Under the pieces are notes generated by a model. That model did not search any database. It was not told the origin of the DNA and worked only from the letters and a program-made list of their open reading frames with translations. DNA of 64,000 nt. Source: Staphylococcus hominis subsp. hominis (GTDB lineage Bacteria; Bacillota; Bacilli; Staphylococcales; Staphylococcaceae). Position 1 is the stretch's first letter; every line of letters starts with the position of its first letter. The stretch is taken from NCBI RefSeq assembly GCF_002901845.1, contig NZ_PPQE01000028.1, positions 50,869-114,868 of the forward strand, written 5' to 3'. Below, piece by piece: positions 8,273-18,429 of this stretch. Both the position numbers and the translations under genes were made by a program.

Positions 8273-9444
8273 GCTTATCTAAAGAAACAGAAGTGATATT
8301 TGATGAACATAGAGGTGTAGATTACGATTCAGCAAACCCACCATTATATGATTCTTCAACTTTCCATCAAAAAGTACTTGGTGGTAACGCAAAATTTGAT
8401 TATGCCAGAAGTGGTAATCCTAATCGTCAATTATTAGAAGAAAAATTAGCTAAACTTGAAGGCGGTCAATATGGATTTGCTTATGCTTCAGGTATTGCAG
8501 CAATATCAACTGTATTACTCACATTACAAGCTGAAGATCATGTCATTTTACCAGATGATGTGTATGGTGGAACATTTAGACTAACTGAACGTATTTTAAA
8601 TCGTTTTAATATTAAATTTACGACGGTAAATGCGACTCATCCTGAAGAAATTGAACAGGCCATTCAACCTAATACAAAATTAATTTATATAGAAACACCA
8701 TCAAATCCATGCTTTAAAATCACTGATATTAAAGCAGTTGCTCATATCGCTAAAAAACATGATTTACTTTTAGCAGTAGATAATACATTTATGACTCCAT
8801 TAGGTCAATCTCCACTTGCACTTGGTGCTGATATAGTGGTTCATTCTGCAACAAAATTCTTAGGTGGACATAGTGATATTATTGCTGGCGCTGCTATTAC
8901 AAATCGTAAAGACATCGCTGAGGCACTTTACCTACTCCAAAATGGAACAGGAACTGCCCTATCTGCACATGATAGTTGGACTTTAGCCAAACATTTAAAA
9001 ACATTACCTGTTCGTTTTAGACAATCTACATCGAATGCTGAAAAACTTGTAGACTTTTTAAGTCAAAGAGATGAAGTTGCTGAAGTATATTATCCGGGAA
9101 ATAGTCATTTACATTTATCACAAGCTAAAAGTGGCGGTGCAGTCATTGGCTTTCGTCTAAAAGATGAAACAAAAGCTCAAGCCTTTGTAGATGCGCTAAC
9201 TTTACCACTTGTATCGGTAAGTTTAGGCGGAGTAGAAACGATACTCTCACATCCAGCCACAATGTCTCATGCAGCTGTTCCAGAAGAAGTGAGAAACGAA
9301 CGTGGCATTACATTTGGTCTATTCCGTCTAAGCGTAGGTCTTGAACAACCTGAAGAACTCATAGATGATATTGACTACGCATTGAAGGAGGCATTTAATG
9401 AGTCGATTATTGAATCATTTGAAGAACAACGTTTTAGTAGCTGA
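8269..9444 (+). CDS. metC: Cystathionine beta-lyase
   Basis: A 391-residue PLP enzyme paralogous to MetI. It splits cystathionine to homocysteine, pyruvate and ammonia. Motifs include YARSGNPNRQLLEEKLAKLE, YASGIAAISTVLL, DDVYGGTFRLTERI, ETPSNPCFKITDI, VDNTFMTPLGQSPLALGADI and the PLP-lysine motif HSATKFLGGHSD. Its start overlaps the end of metI (ATGA) and its last 47 bases overlap the start of metF, showing tight translational coupling. The assignment to MetC rather than MetI rests on gene order and on the specific SPLALGADIV form, both usual for the staphylococcal operon. Confidence 0.93.
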   Translation: MSLSKETEVIFDEHRGVDYDSANPPLYDSSTFHQKVLGGNAKFDYARSGNPNRQLLEEKLAKLEGGQYGFAYASGIAAISTVLLTLQAEDHVILPDDVYGGTFRLTERILNRFNIKFTTVNATHPEEIEQAIQPNTKLIYIETPSNPCFKITDIKAVAHIAKKHDLLLAVDNTFMTPLGQSPLALGADIVVHSATKFLGGHSDIIAGAAITNRKDIAEALYLLQNGTGTALSAHDSWTLAKHLKTLPVRFRQSTSNAEKLVDFLSQRDEVAEVYYPGNSHLHLSQAKSGGAVIGFRLKDETKAQAFVDALTLPLVSVSLGGVETILSHPATMSHAAVPEEVRNERGITFGLFRLSVGLEQPEELIDDIDYALKEAFNESIIESFEEQRFSS

Positions 9445-11236
9445 TGGCGCAATGGGAACAATCCTCTATTCCGAGGGCCTAGATACTTGTCCTGAAGCAT
9501 ATAATCTTACACATCCCAATAAAGTTGAACGTATTCATCGTTCATATATAGAAGCAGGAGCTGATGTCATTCAGACAAATACGTATGGCGCTAACTTTGA
9601 AAAATTAAAAGTATTTGGCTTAGAGCATAAAGTAAAAGAAATTCATAAAGCCGCTGTACAAATTGCAAAACGCGCAGCCAATAAAGAGACATTTATCTTA
9701 GGAACGGTGGGTGGCTTCAGGGGAATAAAACAAGAAGACTTATCGCTTTCTACTATTCAATATCATACAGACAATCAAATTGATACTTTAATTGAAGAAG
9801 GTGTAGATGGTTTACTATTTGAAACCTACTACGATTTAGATGAATTAACGAGTGTGATAACAGCGACACGTCAAAAGTACGATATTCCAATTATCGCACA
9901 ACTGACCGCTTCCAATACGAATTATCTCGTTGACGGTACAGAAATTAACGAGGCGTTAAAACATCTCATTGAATGTGGCGCAAATGTGGTGGGCTTAAAT
10001 TGTCACCATGGCCCACATCACATGCAACGCTCATTTTCACATATCGAACTACCAGAACATGCCTATCTCTCATGTTATCCTAATGCGAGCCTACTCGATA
10101 TTGAAAATAGTGAATTTAAATATAGCGACAATGCTAAATATTTTGGTGATGTTGCACAAGAATTAATTAACGAAGGGGTTCGTTTAATTGGTGGTTGTTG
10201 TGGTACTACACCGGAACATATCTCTTACATTAAAGAATCTGTAAAAAATTTAAAACCGATTAAAAATAAAAAAGTTATTCCAATTCATCGAACAATTAAT
10301 ACAAATGCAAAACGTACATTAAAACAAAATTTAACATCAAAAGTAAAACAGAGACCTACTGTGATTGTTGAATTAGACACTCCAAAACATCTCGATACAG
10401 AATTGTTCTTTGAGAATATAGGTAAGCTAGATGAAGCACATATTGATGCAGTAACACTCGCAGATAACTCTCTCGCTACTGTAAGAATCAGCAATATCGC
10501 TGCTGCAAGTTTAATCAAACAACAATATGATATTGAACCTCTTGTTCATATCACATGTCGAGATCGGAATCTAATTGGTTTACAATCTCATCTACTTGGC
10601 CTTTCACTCATCGGTGTGAGTGAAATTTTAGCCATTACAGGAGACCCTTCAAAAGTAGGTCATCTACCAGGCGCAACAAATGTTTATGATGTTAACTCAA
10701 AAGGCCTAACAGAACTTGCACTACGATTTAATCAAGGTATTAATGTTGATGGTGATGCGCTGAAGAAACATACCAACTTTAACATCGCCGGAGCGTTCGA
10801 TCCAAACGTTCGTAAATTAGACGGAGCAGTTAAACGTCTTGAGAAAAAAGTAGCGGCAGGTATGAGTTACTTTATTACCCAACCTGTATATAGTAAAGAA
10901 AAAATCAAAGAGGTATATGAAGCAACTAAACATCTTGATACCCCACTTTTTATCGGTATCATGCCTATTGCAAGCTACAATAACGCACTTTTCTTACATA
11001 ACGAAGTGCCTGGAATTAAAATGTCTGAAGAAGTATTAAATCAATTTAAAGCAGTAAAAGATGATAAAGAAAAAACAAAAGAATTAAGTTTGAGACTGTC
11101 TAAAGAATTAATCGATACGGTACATGAATACTTTAATGGTTTATATCTCATTACACCTTTCCAACGTATTGATTATTCATTAGAGCTCGCAGCATATTCT
11201 AAAGCAATTACCCAAAACAAGGAGGCAATATCATGA
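9398..11236 (+). CDS. metF: Bifunctional homocysteine S-methyltransferase / 5,10-methylenetetrahydrofolate reductase
   Basis: A 612-residue fusion protein. Residues 1-285 are a homocysteine methyltransferase domain ([13 protein letters not shown]; zinc-ligand cysteines in VGLNCHHGP and [13 protein letters not shown]). Residues about 320-612 are a MetF-type TIM barrel that reduces methylene-THF to methyl-THF ([40 protein letters not shown]). It feeds methyl-THF to MetE next door and may also remethylate homocysteine from another donor. The ATG sits within the 3' end of metC, behind AAGGAGG. It overlaps metE by four bases. Confidence 0.95.
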   Translation: MSRLLNHLKNNVLVADGAMGTILYSEGLDTCPEAYNLTHPNKVERIHRSYIEAGADVIQTNTYGANFEKLKVFGLEHKVKEIHKAAVQIAKRAANKETFILGTVGGFRGIKQEDLSLSTIQYHTDNQIDTLIEEGVDGLLFETYYDLDELTSVITATRQKYDIPIIAQLTASNTNYLVDGTEINEALKHLIECGANVVGLNCHHGPHHMQRSFSHIELPEHAYLSCYPNASLLDIENSEFKYSDNAKYFGDVAQELINEGVRLIGGCCGTTPEHISYIKESVKNLKPIKNKKVIPIHRTINTNAKRTLKQNLTSKVKQRPTVIVELDTPKHLDTELFFENIGKLDEAHIDAVTLADNSLATVRISNIAAASLIKQQYDIEPLVHITCRDRNLIGLQSHLLGLSLIGVSEILAITGDPSKVGHLPGATNVYDVNSKGLTELALRFNQGINVDGDALKKHTNFNIAGAFDPNVRKLDGAVKRLEKKVAAGMSYFITQPVYSKEKIKEVYEATKHLDTPLFIGIMPIASYNNALFLHNEVPGIKMSEEVLNQFKAVKDDKEKTKELSLRLSKELIDTVHEYFNGLYLITPFQRIDYSLELAAYSKAITQNKEAIS

Positions 11237-13479
11237 CAACAATTAAAACTTCAAACTTAGGATTCCCAAGATTAGGTAGAAAAAGAGAATGGAAAAAAGC
11301 AATCGAAAGCTATTGGGCTAAAAAAATCGATAAAACTGAATTAGATCAAACATTAACAGACTTACATAAAGAAAATTTATTGCTTCAAAAGAATTATAAT
11401 TTAGACAGTGTACCTGTTGGTGATTTCTCATTATATGACCATATTCTTGATACATCATTACTTTTCAACATTATTCCTGAACGTTTCCAAGGGCGTACAG
11501 TAGATGATGATTTATTGTTTGATATTGCACGTGGTAATAAAGAACATGTTGCAAGTGCATTAATTAAATGGTTTAACACAAACTATCACTATATTGTTCC
11601 TGAATGGGATAATGTTGAACCTAAGGTGAATCGCAATATATTATTAGACCGTTTTAACTATGCTAAATCAATTAATGTAAATGCACATCCTGTCATTGTT
11701 GGCCCAATCACTTTTGTGAAACTTTCTAAAGGCGGTAGTCAGTCTTTTGAAGAGAAAGTTCAAACATTACTTCCATTATATAAAGAAGTATTACAATCTT
11801 TAGTAGATGCAGGTGCTGAATACATTCAAGTCGATGAACCTGTTCTCGTCACAGATGAAAGTGAAAATTATGAAAATATTACTAAAGAGGCTTATGACTA
11901 CTTTGCTGATGCTGGTCTAGGAGAAAAATTAGTCATACAAACCTATTTTGAACGCGTGAATGTCAAATTCTTAAGCCGTTTACCAGTGGCTGGTCTTGGT
12001 TTAGATTTTGTTCATGATCATGGTTATAACTTAGAACAAATTAAAGCAGGAGATTTCGATAAATCTAAAACATTATATGCTGGTATTATTGACGGTCGTA
12101 ATGTTTGGGCTGCAGATATTGAAGCGAAAAAAGAATTAATCGAAACTTTACAACCTTATGCTAAAGCAATTGTAATTCAACCATCATCTTCATTATTACA
12201 CGTTCCGGTATCATTAGATGATGAAACATTAGATACATCAATTGAAGAAGGCTTAAGCTTTGCTACTGAAAAATTAGATGAGTTAGATGCATTACGTCGA
12301 TTATTTAATAATAATGATAGTAAAAAATATGATGAGTTAAAAGCACGCTATGAACGATTCCAAAGTCAATCATTCAAAAACCTTGAATATGATTTTGATA
12401 GTGTACCAACCAGTCGTAAATCTGCTTTTAAAGATCGTAAAAAAGCACAAGACGCTCGTTTACATTTACCAGATTTACCAACAACAACGATTGGCTCATT
12501 CCCTCAAACAAGAGAAGTACGTAAATACCGTGCAGACTGGAAAAATAATCGAATTTCAGACGAAGAATATAACAACTTCTTAGAAAATGAAATCGCACGT
12601 TGGATTAAAATCCAAGAAGAGATTGGCTTAGATGTACTTGTACACGGTGAATTCGAACGTAATGACATGGTTGAATTCTTCGGTGAAAAACTTCAAGGTT
12701 TCTTAGTCACAAAATTTGGATGGGTTCAATCTTATGGTTCACGTGCTGTAAAACCACCAGTTATTTATGGAGATGTAAAATGGACTGCACCTTTAACAGT
12801 TAAAGAAACTGTTTATGCACAAAGCTTAACTGATAAACCTGTTAAAGGTATGTTAACTGGTCCAGTCACTATCTTAAACTGGTCTTTCGAACGTGTAGAC
12901 GTTCCTCGTAAAGTCGTTCAAGATCAAATTGCCTTAGCTATTGACGAAGAAGTATTAGCACTTGAAGAAGCAGGTATTAGAGTCATTCAAGTAGATGAAC
13001 CCGCATTACGTGAAGGCTTACCATTACGTTCTGAATACCATGAACAATACCTTGCTGATGCGGTAAATTCATTTAAACTTGCAACCTCTTCAGTCCAAGA
13101 TGAAACACAAATTCATACGCATATGTGTTATTCTCAATTTGGTCAAATTATCCATGCAATTCATGACTTAGATGCAGATGTTATTTCAATTGAAACATCA
13201 CGTAGCCATGGTGATTTAATCAAAGACTTTGAAGATATTAACTATGATTTAGGTATTGGATTAGGTGTATATGATATTCATAGTCCACGTATTCCTACTG
13301 AAGAAGAAATTGCAACAGCAATTGATCGTTCTTTACAACAAATCGACCGTTCTTTATTCTGGGTTAACCCTGACTGTGGTCTAAAAACACGTAAAGAAGA
13401 CGAAGTGAAAGATGCCTTAACAGTACTTGTAAATACTGTTCGTAAAAAACGTGAAGAAAAAAATAAACCTGTCGCATAA
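11233..13479 (+). CDS. metE: Cobalamin-independent methionine synthase
   Basis: A 748-residue full-length MetE. It transfers the methyl group of 5-methyl-THF (tri-glutamate) to homocysteine. The N-terminal barrel begins [18 protein letters not shown]. The C-terminal barrel carries [62 protein letters not shown], the zinc ligands in [10 protein letters not shown] and the last zinc cysteine in [11 protein letters not shown]. It is the final gene of the T-box operon and is followed by a terminator. The ATGA overlap with metF indicates coupled translation. Confidence 0.98.
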   Translation: MTTIKTSNLGFPRLGRKREWKKAIESYWAKKIDKTELDQTLTDLHKENLLLQKNYNLDSVPVGDFSLYDHILDTSLLFNIIPERFQGRTVDDDLLFDIARGNKEHVASALIKWFNTNYHYIVPEWDNVEPKVNRNILLDRFNYAKSINVNAHPVIVGPITFVKLSKGGSQSFEEKVQTLLPLYKEVLQSLVDAGAEYIQVDEPVLVTDESENYENITKEAYDYFADAGLGEKLVIQTYFERVNVKFLSRLPVAGLGLDFVHDHGYNLEQIKAGDFDKSKTLYAGIIDGRNVWAADIEAKKELIETLQPYAKAIVIQPSSSLLHVPVSLDDETLDTSIEEGLSFATEKLDELDALRRLFNNNDSKKYDELKARYERFQSQSFKNLEYDFDSVPTSRKSAFKDRKKAQDARLHLPDLPTTTIGSFPQTREVRKYRADWKNNRISDEEYNNFLENEIARWIKIQEEIGLDVLVHGEFERNDMVEFFGEKLQGFLVTKFGWVQSYGSRAVKPPVIYGDVKWTAPLTVKETVYAQSLTDKPVKGMLTGPVTILNWSFERVDVPRKVVQDQIALAIDEEVLALEEAGIRVIQVDEPALREGLPLRSEYHEQYLADAVNSFKLATSSVQDETQIHTHMCYSQFGQIIHAIHDLDADVISIETSRSHGDLIKDFEDINYDLGIGLGVYDIHSPRIPTEEEIATAIDRSLQQIDRSLFWVNPDCGLKTRKEDEVKDALTVLVNTVRKKREEKNKPVA

Positions 13480-13496
13480 GATACAGATAAACATGT

Positions 13497-13529
13497 GAGG
13501 GAGAAATTGAGTTTTCTCCCTCTTTTATT
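13497..13529 (+). terminator. Terminator of metICFE
   Basis: The stem GAGGGAGAAA / TTTCTCCCTC is followed by TTTTATT, starting 18 bases after the metE stop. Confidence 0.85.
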
Positions 13530-13557
13530 CTTATATTAGACTTTCGAGGTGAAACAT

Positions 13558-14304
13558 ATGACAAATTATCCATTGTGGGACCAATTACAACAATTAAAAA
13601 CAGCAGAGTGGGTAGATTTAACCCATACTTTCGATCCAGACATTCCACGATTTAGTGAATTTGAAAAAGGTCAAGTATCCACATTATTTACAGTCAAAGA
13701 ACATGGCTTTTATGTACAACGTTGGAATATCGTTACACAATACGGCACACACATTGACGCACCGATACATTTTGTAGAGAATAAACGTTATCTTGAGGAT
13801 CTTGATTTAAAAGAATTAGTCTTACCACTTATCGTGTTAGATTATTCAAAAGAAGTAAAAAATAATGATGACTTTATCGTGACACGCCAACATTTAGAAC
13901 AGTGGGAAGCGGAGAATGGGCGCATTGAAGAAGGTACCTTTGTTGCTTTACGTACAGATTGGTCAAAACGTTGGTCAGATATTGAACAATTCGAAAATAA
14001 AGATACTGATGGTAACCAACATTTACCAGGTTGGGGACTAGATGCTTTAAAATTCTTAATTGAAGAACGCGGTGTAAAATCGATTGGTCATGAAACATTC
14101 GATACAGATGCGTCAGTAGATACAGCTAAAAATGGCGATATTGTTGGAGAACGTTATATACTTGGACAAGATACTTTTCAACTTGAACTCTTAACAAACC
14201 TAGACCAATTGCCTACACGTGGCGCAGTCATTTATGCGATTAGTCCCAAACCGAAAGATGCACCAGGTTTCCCAGTCCGTGCATTTGCTATTAAACCATC
14301 TTAA
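13558..14304 (+). CDS. Cyclase-family (kynurenine formamidase-like) hydrolase
   Basis: A 248-residue cytoplasmic protein of the PF04199 cyclase family. The metal-binding signature is QYGTHIDAPIHF, with a distal conserved segment IGHETFDTDAS. Upstream are WVDLTHTFDPDIPRF, where the family has DLT/DLS, and VALRTDWSKRW. Members hydrolyse cyclic or formylated amides such as N-formylkynurenine or isatin; the substrate here is unknown. The ATG at 13558 follows GAGGTG, and the upstream GTG at 13549 overlaps that site. It lies directly after the metE terminator on the same strand, so partial read-through from met is possible. Confidence 0.9.
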   Translation: MTNYPLWDQLQQLKTAEWVDLTHTFDPDIPRFSEFEKGQVSTLFTVKEHGFYVQRWNIVTQYGTHIDAPIHFVENKRYLEDLDLKELVLPLIVLDYSKEVKNNDDFIVTRQHLEQWEAENGRIEEGTFVALRTDWSKRWSDIEQFENKDTDGNQHLPGWGLDALKFLIEERGVKSIGHETFDTDASVDTAKNGDIVGERYILGQDTFQLELLTNLDQLPTRGAVIYAISPKPKDAPGFPVRAFAIKPS

Positions 14305-14363
14305 ATATAAGTGATATGTTGATAATGAGCGATCAAATTGATCACTTTCCTATATAATATATA

Positions 14364-14409
14364 ACATCCTGATACTAAAGCACTTAAACGAGTCTAAGTA
14401 TCAGGATGT
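14364..14409. terminator. Bidirectional terminator between convergent genes
   Basis: A 13-bp perfect inverted repeat (ACATCCTGATACT / AGTATCAGGATGT) lies between the cyclase-family gene on the plus strand and the acetyltransferase on the minus strand, ending five bases before the latter's stop codon. Confidence 0.75.
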
Positions 14410-14413
14410 ATTA

Positions 14414-14968
14414 TTATTTATATCCATTTTCATATTCTTCTCTGAGCAGACTATACACATAACTATCTGAGAATTTCCCTTGTACACGTTCATCACTTCT
14501 CAATATACCTTCTTGTGTGAATCCACGTCTTATTGGTATAGCTCGGCTTTTCTTATTTTTAGTAGACATTTGTATTTCGATTCGATTAATATCATATTCT
14601 TCATATATATATTGAATAAGTGCTTTAGTGCATCTAGTCATGATACCTTTCTTTTGAAAATCTTCAGCTAAATAATAACCAATCGAGGTACGTTTATTAA
14701 CTAAGTCTAAATAATGTAATCCAATAACACCAATCAGTTCTTTATCACTCCATATTCCACAATGAAATCCATTACCATCGATAAACTGTTGTAACGCTGA
14801 ATGGATAAAGTGTTTACTATCTTCCGCCTTCTTCGTATATTCAACGAATGGTAGAAATTCTGCTAGATATTTGCGGTTACTATCTACTAATTTAAATAAC
14901 TGCCCTGCTTCTCTTTCTTCTAATATCTTTAATTTAATATCTTTATCTATTTGATAACCAAAGATCAT
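14414..14968 (-). CDS. GNAT N-acetyltransferase, RimL type
   Basis: A 184-residue GNAT enzyme. After an N-terminal strand (KLKILEEREAGQLFKLVDSNRKYL) comes FVEYTKKAEDSKHFI. The acetyl-CoA region is TSIGYYLAEDFQKKGIMTRCTKALIQYIYEEY at about residues 95-126, followed by INRIEIQMSTKNKKSRAIPIRRGFTQEGILR. The order matches ribosomal-protein-serine acetyltransferases (RimL/YdaF group), which acetylate a protein N-terminus or small molecules; the substrate is unknown. A truncated second copy lies immediately upstream at 15028-15234. Confidence 0.9.
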   Translation of the reverse strand: MIFGYQIDKDIKLKILEEREAGQLFKLVDSNRKYLAEFLPFVEYTKKAEDSKHFIHSALQQFIDGNGFHCGIWSDKELIGVIGLHYLDLVNKRTSIGYYLAEDFQKKGIMTRCTKALIQYIYEEYDINRIEIQMSTKNKKSRAIPIRRGFTQEGILRSDERVQGKFSDSYVYSLLREEYENGYK

Positions 14969-15027
14969 AACTATCCCACCCGCTTATATAATTATTAATG
15001 AACCTTAAAGAAAAAAACCGCTACTAA

Positions 15028-15234
15028 AGAGGATATGGAAATCCATCTCCACGAGCAAATTGCTGTAACACTAAATGGATAAAGTGTTTACTATCTTCCA
15101 TCTTCTTCGTATATTCAACGAATGGTAGAAATTCTGCTAAGTAGTCACGATTTGAATCCACGAGTGTAAATAATTGTTCCGCTTCACGTTCCTCTAATAT
15201 TTTCAGTTTAATATCTTTATATATTTGATAAATA
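15028..15234 (-). pseudogene. Remnant of a second RimL-type acetyltransferase gene
   Basis: On the minus strand this stretch matches the N-terminal third of the neighbouring acetyltransferase gene base for base over long runs (for example 15072-15152 against 14793-14873). It still encodes about 65 recognisable residues, including LQQFARGDGF, matching LQQFIDGNGF in the intact copy. The equivalent start codon and everything downstream of the Gly-Phe segment are gone. It is a tandem duplicate of which one copy has decayed. The rest of the gap up to 15416 is AT-rich with no other gene and should hold the promoter of the BCCT transporter. Confidence 0.8.
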
Positions 15235-15416
15235 AAAAAATACAGTACTTTATTTCTTTTTTCAAAATATTCAATAAATTATACACATATTAATATGCTA
15301 AGTTTGCTAAAAAATATGAATTTATTAAATATTTTTAAAATTTTATATTGCTCTTTATTCGATATATGTTAATCTTTTATACATCTGTTTTATTAAATTT
15401 GAAAGGAGTTAAATAC

Positions 15417-16991
15417 ATGGAAAACAAATCTAAACAGTTTTCAAATGTGTTTATTTTTGCTTCAGTTATTGTAGGGTTACTGGTAATTATTGGAGCCATC
15501 TTCCCTAATCAATTTGGTTCAATTTCTGGAGCAATCGGAAGTTTTATTACAGAAACGTTTGGTTGGTACTATATGCTACTTATTAGCATTATTCTGATAT
15601 TTTGTATCACACTTATTTTTCATCCAATTGGAAAGCTTAAGTTAGGAAAGCCTGATGATAAACCAGAATTTAATACCATTTCATGGTTAACAATGCTATT
15701 TAGTGCAGGTATGGGTATTGGACTTGTATTCTATGGATCTTCTGAGCCCATTTCACATTATCTATCGCCACCAACAGCGAGTAAAGAAACAGAAGCTGCT
15801 CTAGCTGAAGCCATGCGTTCAAGTTTCTTACATTATGGACTACATCCTTGGGCAGTTTACGGTATTGTTGCATTGGCTCTTGCATATACACAGTTTAGAA
15901 AAAATGACTTAGGACTCATTTCTCATACATTACGTCCTATTTTCGGAAATAAAGTAGAAGGTCCATTAGGTACTGTTATAGATGTTCTAGCCGTTTTTGC
16001 TACTATTATTGGGGTTGCAGTGTCACTTGGTGTTGGCGCCATGCAAATTAACGGTGGTTTAAATTATTTATTTGGAGTGCCAAACAATAAACTTATTCAA
16101 GGCATTATTATTCTAATTGTTACAGTTTTATTCTTAATTAGTGCTTGGAGTGGCTTAAGCAAAGGTATTCAGTATTTAAGTAATTTAAATATGCTTTTAG
16201 CTGCGATGTTATTTATTATTATTCTTATTGTAGGCCCTACAATTTTAATTATGAATATGTTTACATCCTCAATTGGTGAATATTTGAATACTCTTATTTT
16301 TAATAGCTTTGATGTTGCTCCACTTAACTCACAAAAACATGAATGGTTACAGTCATGGACGATTTATTATTGGGGCTGGTGGATGAGTTGGTCACCATTT
16401 GTAGGTATCTTCATTGCACGTATTTCAAAAGGTCGTTCGATCCGTGAATTCGTTATAGCAGTATTAGGTGTTCCTACAATTATTAGTATGCTATGGTTTA
16501 CAGCCTTTGGTATTACTGGTATTGAAATTGGTAAGCAATCTAAACATATCTTTAGTATGCCACCTGAAACACAATTATTTGGTATTTTCAATGAAATGCC
16601 TATGGGTACAATTTTGTCATTTATCGCTATTATCTTAGTAGGCTCATTCTTTATTACATCCGCAGACTCAGCTACATTTGTATTAGGCATGCAAACATCA
16701 TTTGGTCGTTTAAATCCATCCGGTTTTGTTAAAATTGTCTGGGGCGTGATGTTATCAGCGATTGCCTATGTACTTTTATTATCTGGTGGATCGACAGGTC
16801 TAGATGCGCTGCAATCTGCTGCTATTATTTCAGCATTACCATTTAGTTTTGTTGTTATTTTAATGATGATTTCATTTTTCAAAGATGCAAATCAAGAAAG
16901 AAAATACTTAGGTTTAACCTTACAACCTGATCATCAACGTAAAAAGGACTATATTAAAAATAACACAACTCAACAATCTAAAATCAAATAG
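15417..16991 (+). CDS. BCCT-family glycine betaine/choline/carnitine transporter
   Basis: A 524-residue integral membrane protein with about 12 helices. Family motifs are GMGIGLVFYGSSEPISHY at about residues 97-114, a sodium/substrate-site region around YLFGVPNN, and the tryptophan-rich signature WTIYYWGWWMSWSPFVGIF followed by ARISKGRSIREF. BCCT carriers import compatible solutes by sodium or proton symport, mainly under osmotic stress. The ATG at 15417 follows AAAGGAG; the earlier in-frame ATG at 15348 has no ribosome binding site. The substrate cannot be fixed from sequence. It is a single-gene unit ending in a strong terminator. Confidence 0.93.
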   Translation: MENKSKQFSNVFIFASVIVGLLVIIGAIFPNQFGSISGAIGSFITETFGWYYMLLISIILIFCITLIFHPIGKLKLGKPDDKPEFNTISWLTMLFSAGMGIGLVFYGSSEPISHYLSPPTASKETEAALAEAMRSSFLHYGLHPWAVYGIVALALAYTQFRKNDLGLISHTLRPIFGNKVEGPLGTVIDVLAVFATIIGVAVSLGVGAMQINGGLNYLFGVPNNKLIQGIIILIVTVLFLISAWSGLSKGIQYLSNLNMLLAAMLFIIILIVGPTILIMNMFTSSIGEYLNTLIFNSFDVAPLNSQKHEWLQSWTIYYWGWWMSWSPFVGIFIARISKGRSIREFVIAVLGVPTIISMLWFTAFGITGIEIGKQSKHIFSMPPETQLFGIFNEMPMGTILSFIAIILVGSFFITSADSATFVLGMQTSFGRLNPSGFVKIVWGVMLSAIAYVLLLSGGSTGLDALQSAAIISALPFSFVVILMMISFFKDANQERKYLGLTLQPDHQRKKDYIKNNTTQQSKIK

Positions 16992-16996
16992 GACAG

Positions 16997-17030
16997 AAAC
17001 TGAGACATCATTAAATGTCTCAGTTTTTTT
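16997..17030 (+). terminator. Terminator of the BCCT transporter gene
   Basis: The stem AAACTGAGACAT / ATGTCTCAGTTT is followed by T-rich sequence, starting five bases after the stop codon. Confidence 0.9.
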
Positions 17031-17178
17031 ATTGATAGCCGATTATTGAATTGAACATGCATTTGTCGCAAGCTTTTTTCAACCTTAGTCCTCTTTTTTG
17101 GGGACGACACATTCAAAATGAATTCTATCTACTCTTGTAGTTTGTATAAGATATCTTCTAAAACTCTACTATAAAATA

Positions 17179-17216
17179 AAAGGTCACAGCGAATTGAAGA
17201 CATTCGTTGTGACTTT
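17179..17216 (-). terminator. Terminator of the signal peptidase gene
   Basis: On the minus strand AAAGTCACAACGAAT pairs (one mismatch) with ATTCGCTGTGACCTTT, followed by a T-rich stretch, just beyond the signal peptidase stop at 17221. About 150 bases between this and 17030 show no gene. Confidence 0.75.
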
Positions 17217-17220
17217 ATTT

Positions 17221-17793
17221 TTAAAATGTTCCTGGATTGAAGTTAGTCTTCCATTCATTAAATGGCCAATATCTCCAAACGACTTTACCTACAAGTTGTT
17301 TTTTATCTACTAGACCTACAACATCAAATCGGCTATCTATACTATTTTGTCTATTATCTCCTAAAACTAAATATTTATCTTTAGGAAGTTTCATTTCACC
17401 ATTTGAACCTTTAATTTGACTTGATTTAAATGAGCCTGTTAAATATTGACCTTGTTTGTGTTTCTTATTGTAATCTAAATACGGTTCAGACACTTTTTTA
17501 TTATTTACATATAATTGGTCTCCCTTATATTCTACTGTATCCCCTGGTGTACCAATCATACGTTTAATAAAATCACGTTTTGAATCTTCATGAAATACAA
17601 CGACATCACCATTATCAATGTGATTCATAGATTTAGAAATTTTACTTATAATCACTTTATTGCGATCTTGAAACGTTGGATACATCGAAGACCCAGATAC
17701 TGTATAGGATTCGCCAATAAACTTTGTTACTACAATAACAACCAGTAGCCCCACTACAATGGATATAACCCACTCCATGATTTCTCTTTTCAC
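17221..17793 (-). CDS. Type I signal peptidase (SpsB-like)
   Basis: A 190-residue S26 signal peptidase. It has one N-terminal membrane anchor (about residues 7-27), the catalytic serine in SGSSMYPT (about residue 36), and the catalytic lysine in FIKRMIGTPGDTVEYKG (about residue 77). The conserved box is YLVLGDNRQNSIDSR. It removes signal peptides from exported proteins on the outer face of the membrane. The main staphylococcal spsB lies elsewhere in S. aureus, so this is probably an additional or lineage-specific copy (inference). It is divergent from the yxeA-vraDEH module. Confidence 0.93.
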   Translation of the reverse strand: MKREIMEWVISIVVGLLVVIVVTKFIGESYTVSGSSMYPTFQDRNKVIISKISKSMNHIDNGDVVVFHEDSKRDFIKRMIGTPGDTVEYKGDQLYVNNKKVSEPYLDYNKKHKQGQYLTGSFKSSQIKGSNGEMKLPKDKYLVLGDNRQNSIDSRFDVVGLVDKKQLVGKVVWRYWPFNEWKTNFNPGTF

Positions 17794-17910
17794 ATTTCAT
17801 CCCGCCTATCATTTGTTTTATTCTCGATGACTTCTACTCTATCATACATACTTTTCAAACACGTTTCATTCTTCTTACGATTGATTTCTATTTGAATCTT
17901 TCACATTCGT

Positions 17911-17936
17911 AAGATATCCCTCTTACTTTGTAAGGT
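17911..17936 (+). promoter_or_regulatory. Candidate response-regulator operator upstream of yxeA-vraDEH
   Basis: The sequence contains GTAAG (17911), then CTTAC-TTT-GTAAG (17924-17936), an inverted repeat about 70 bases before the yxeA-like gene. VraDE-type exporters are usually switched on by BraRS/GraRS-type two-component systems that bind imperfect palindromes in this position. The assignment is from location and symmetry only. Confidence 0.35.
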
Positions 17937-18004
17937 TAGATAAAGGCACCGCTTCATTCACTCTTTTAAAATAAGAAGTGTAATAGAGATAAGGAGTGAT
18001 GAGA

Positions 18005-18406
18005 TTGAAATTATTATTAAGAATCATATTAACTATTCTTGTCATTATTGTAGTCATTATAGGTGGTTTATTTGGATTAAACGCATATTCAGACCAACAT
18101 CCTAACAATCGTTCTATCAATGATTGGAATAAATTAAATCCCTTAGCACCAACGCATGAGTATTATGTTAAGACTCAAAAACCATCAAAAGTGGAAGTCG
18201 TTGATAAGGAAAAAGACTTCTATATCTATCATTATAATCAAACAGGTTACACCAAAGATGGTAAAGCTAAAAACATTGATTATACAGCGTCTAAAAAATT
18301 AAAACAACATCATTACTTAGTTGTAAGCGAAAAATCTCACACCATTACATCATATAAAGAAGTAAAACAATCAGACATTCCAACTAAAGCGAAAGAAAAA
18401 TTATAA
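18005..18406 (+). CDS. YxeA family (DUF1093) secreted protein
   Basis: A 133-residue protein with an N-terminal signal anchor (LLLRIILTILVIIVVIIGGLF) and a small extracytoplasmic domain. It has the YxeA pattern: YYVKT near residue 50, a central tyrosine/histidine-rich strand, GYTKDGKAKNIDYTASKKLKQHHYL and a C-terminal VKQSDIPTKAKEKL. Its role is unknown, but the family is often found beside BceAB/VraDE exporters. AGGAG at 17992-17996 favours the TTG at 18005; the ATG at 17999 is only two bases from it. It is the first gene of a unit with vraD, vraE and vraH. Confidence 0.85.
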   Translation: MKLLLRIILTILVIIVVIIGGLFGLNAYSDQHPNNRSINDWNKLNPLAPTHEYYVKTQKPSKVEVVDKEKDFYIYHYNQTGYTKDGKAKNIDYTASKKLKQHHYLVVSEKSHTITSYKEVKQSDIPTKAKEKL

Positions 18407-18429
18407 AACTTACAAGGAGTATGATAATC

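Noticed and set aside
9089..9102. ATTATCCGGGAAAT, 12 of 14 with the Noc-binding consensus.
   Set aside because: Inside metC; a two-mismatch palindrome of this length is easily expected by chance in 64 kb.
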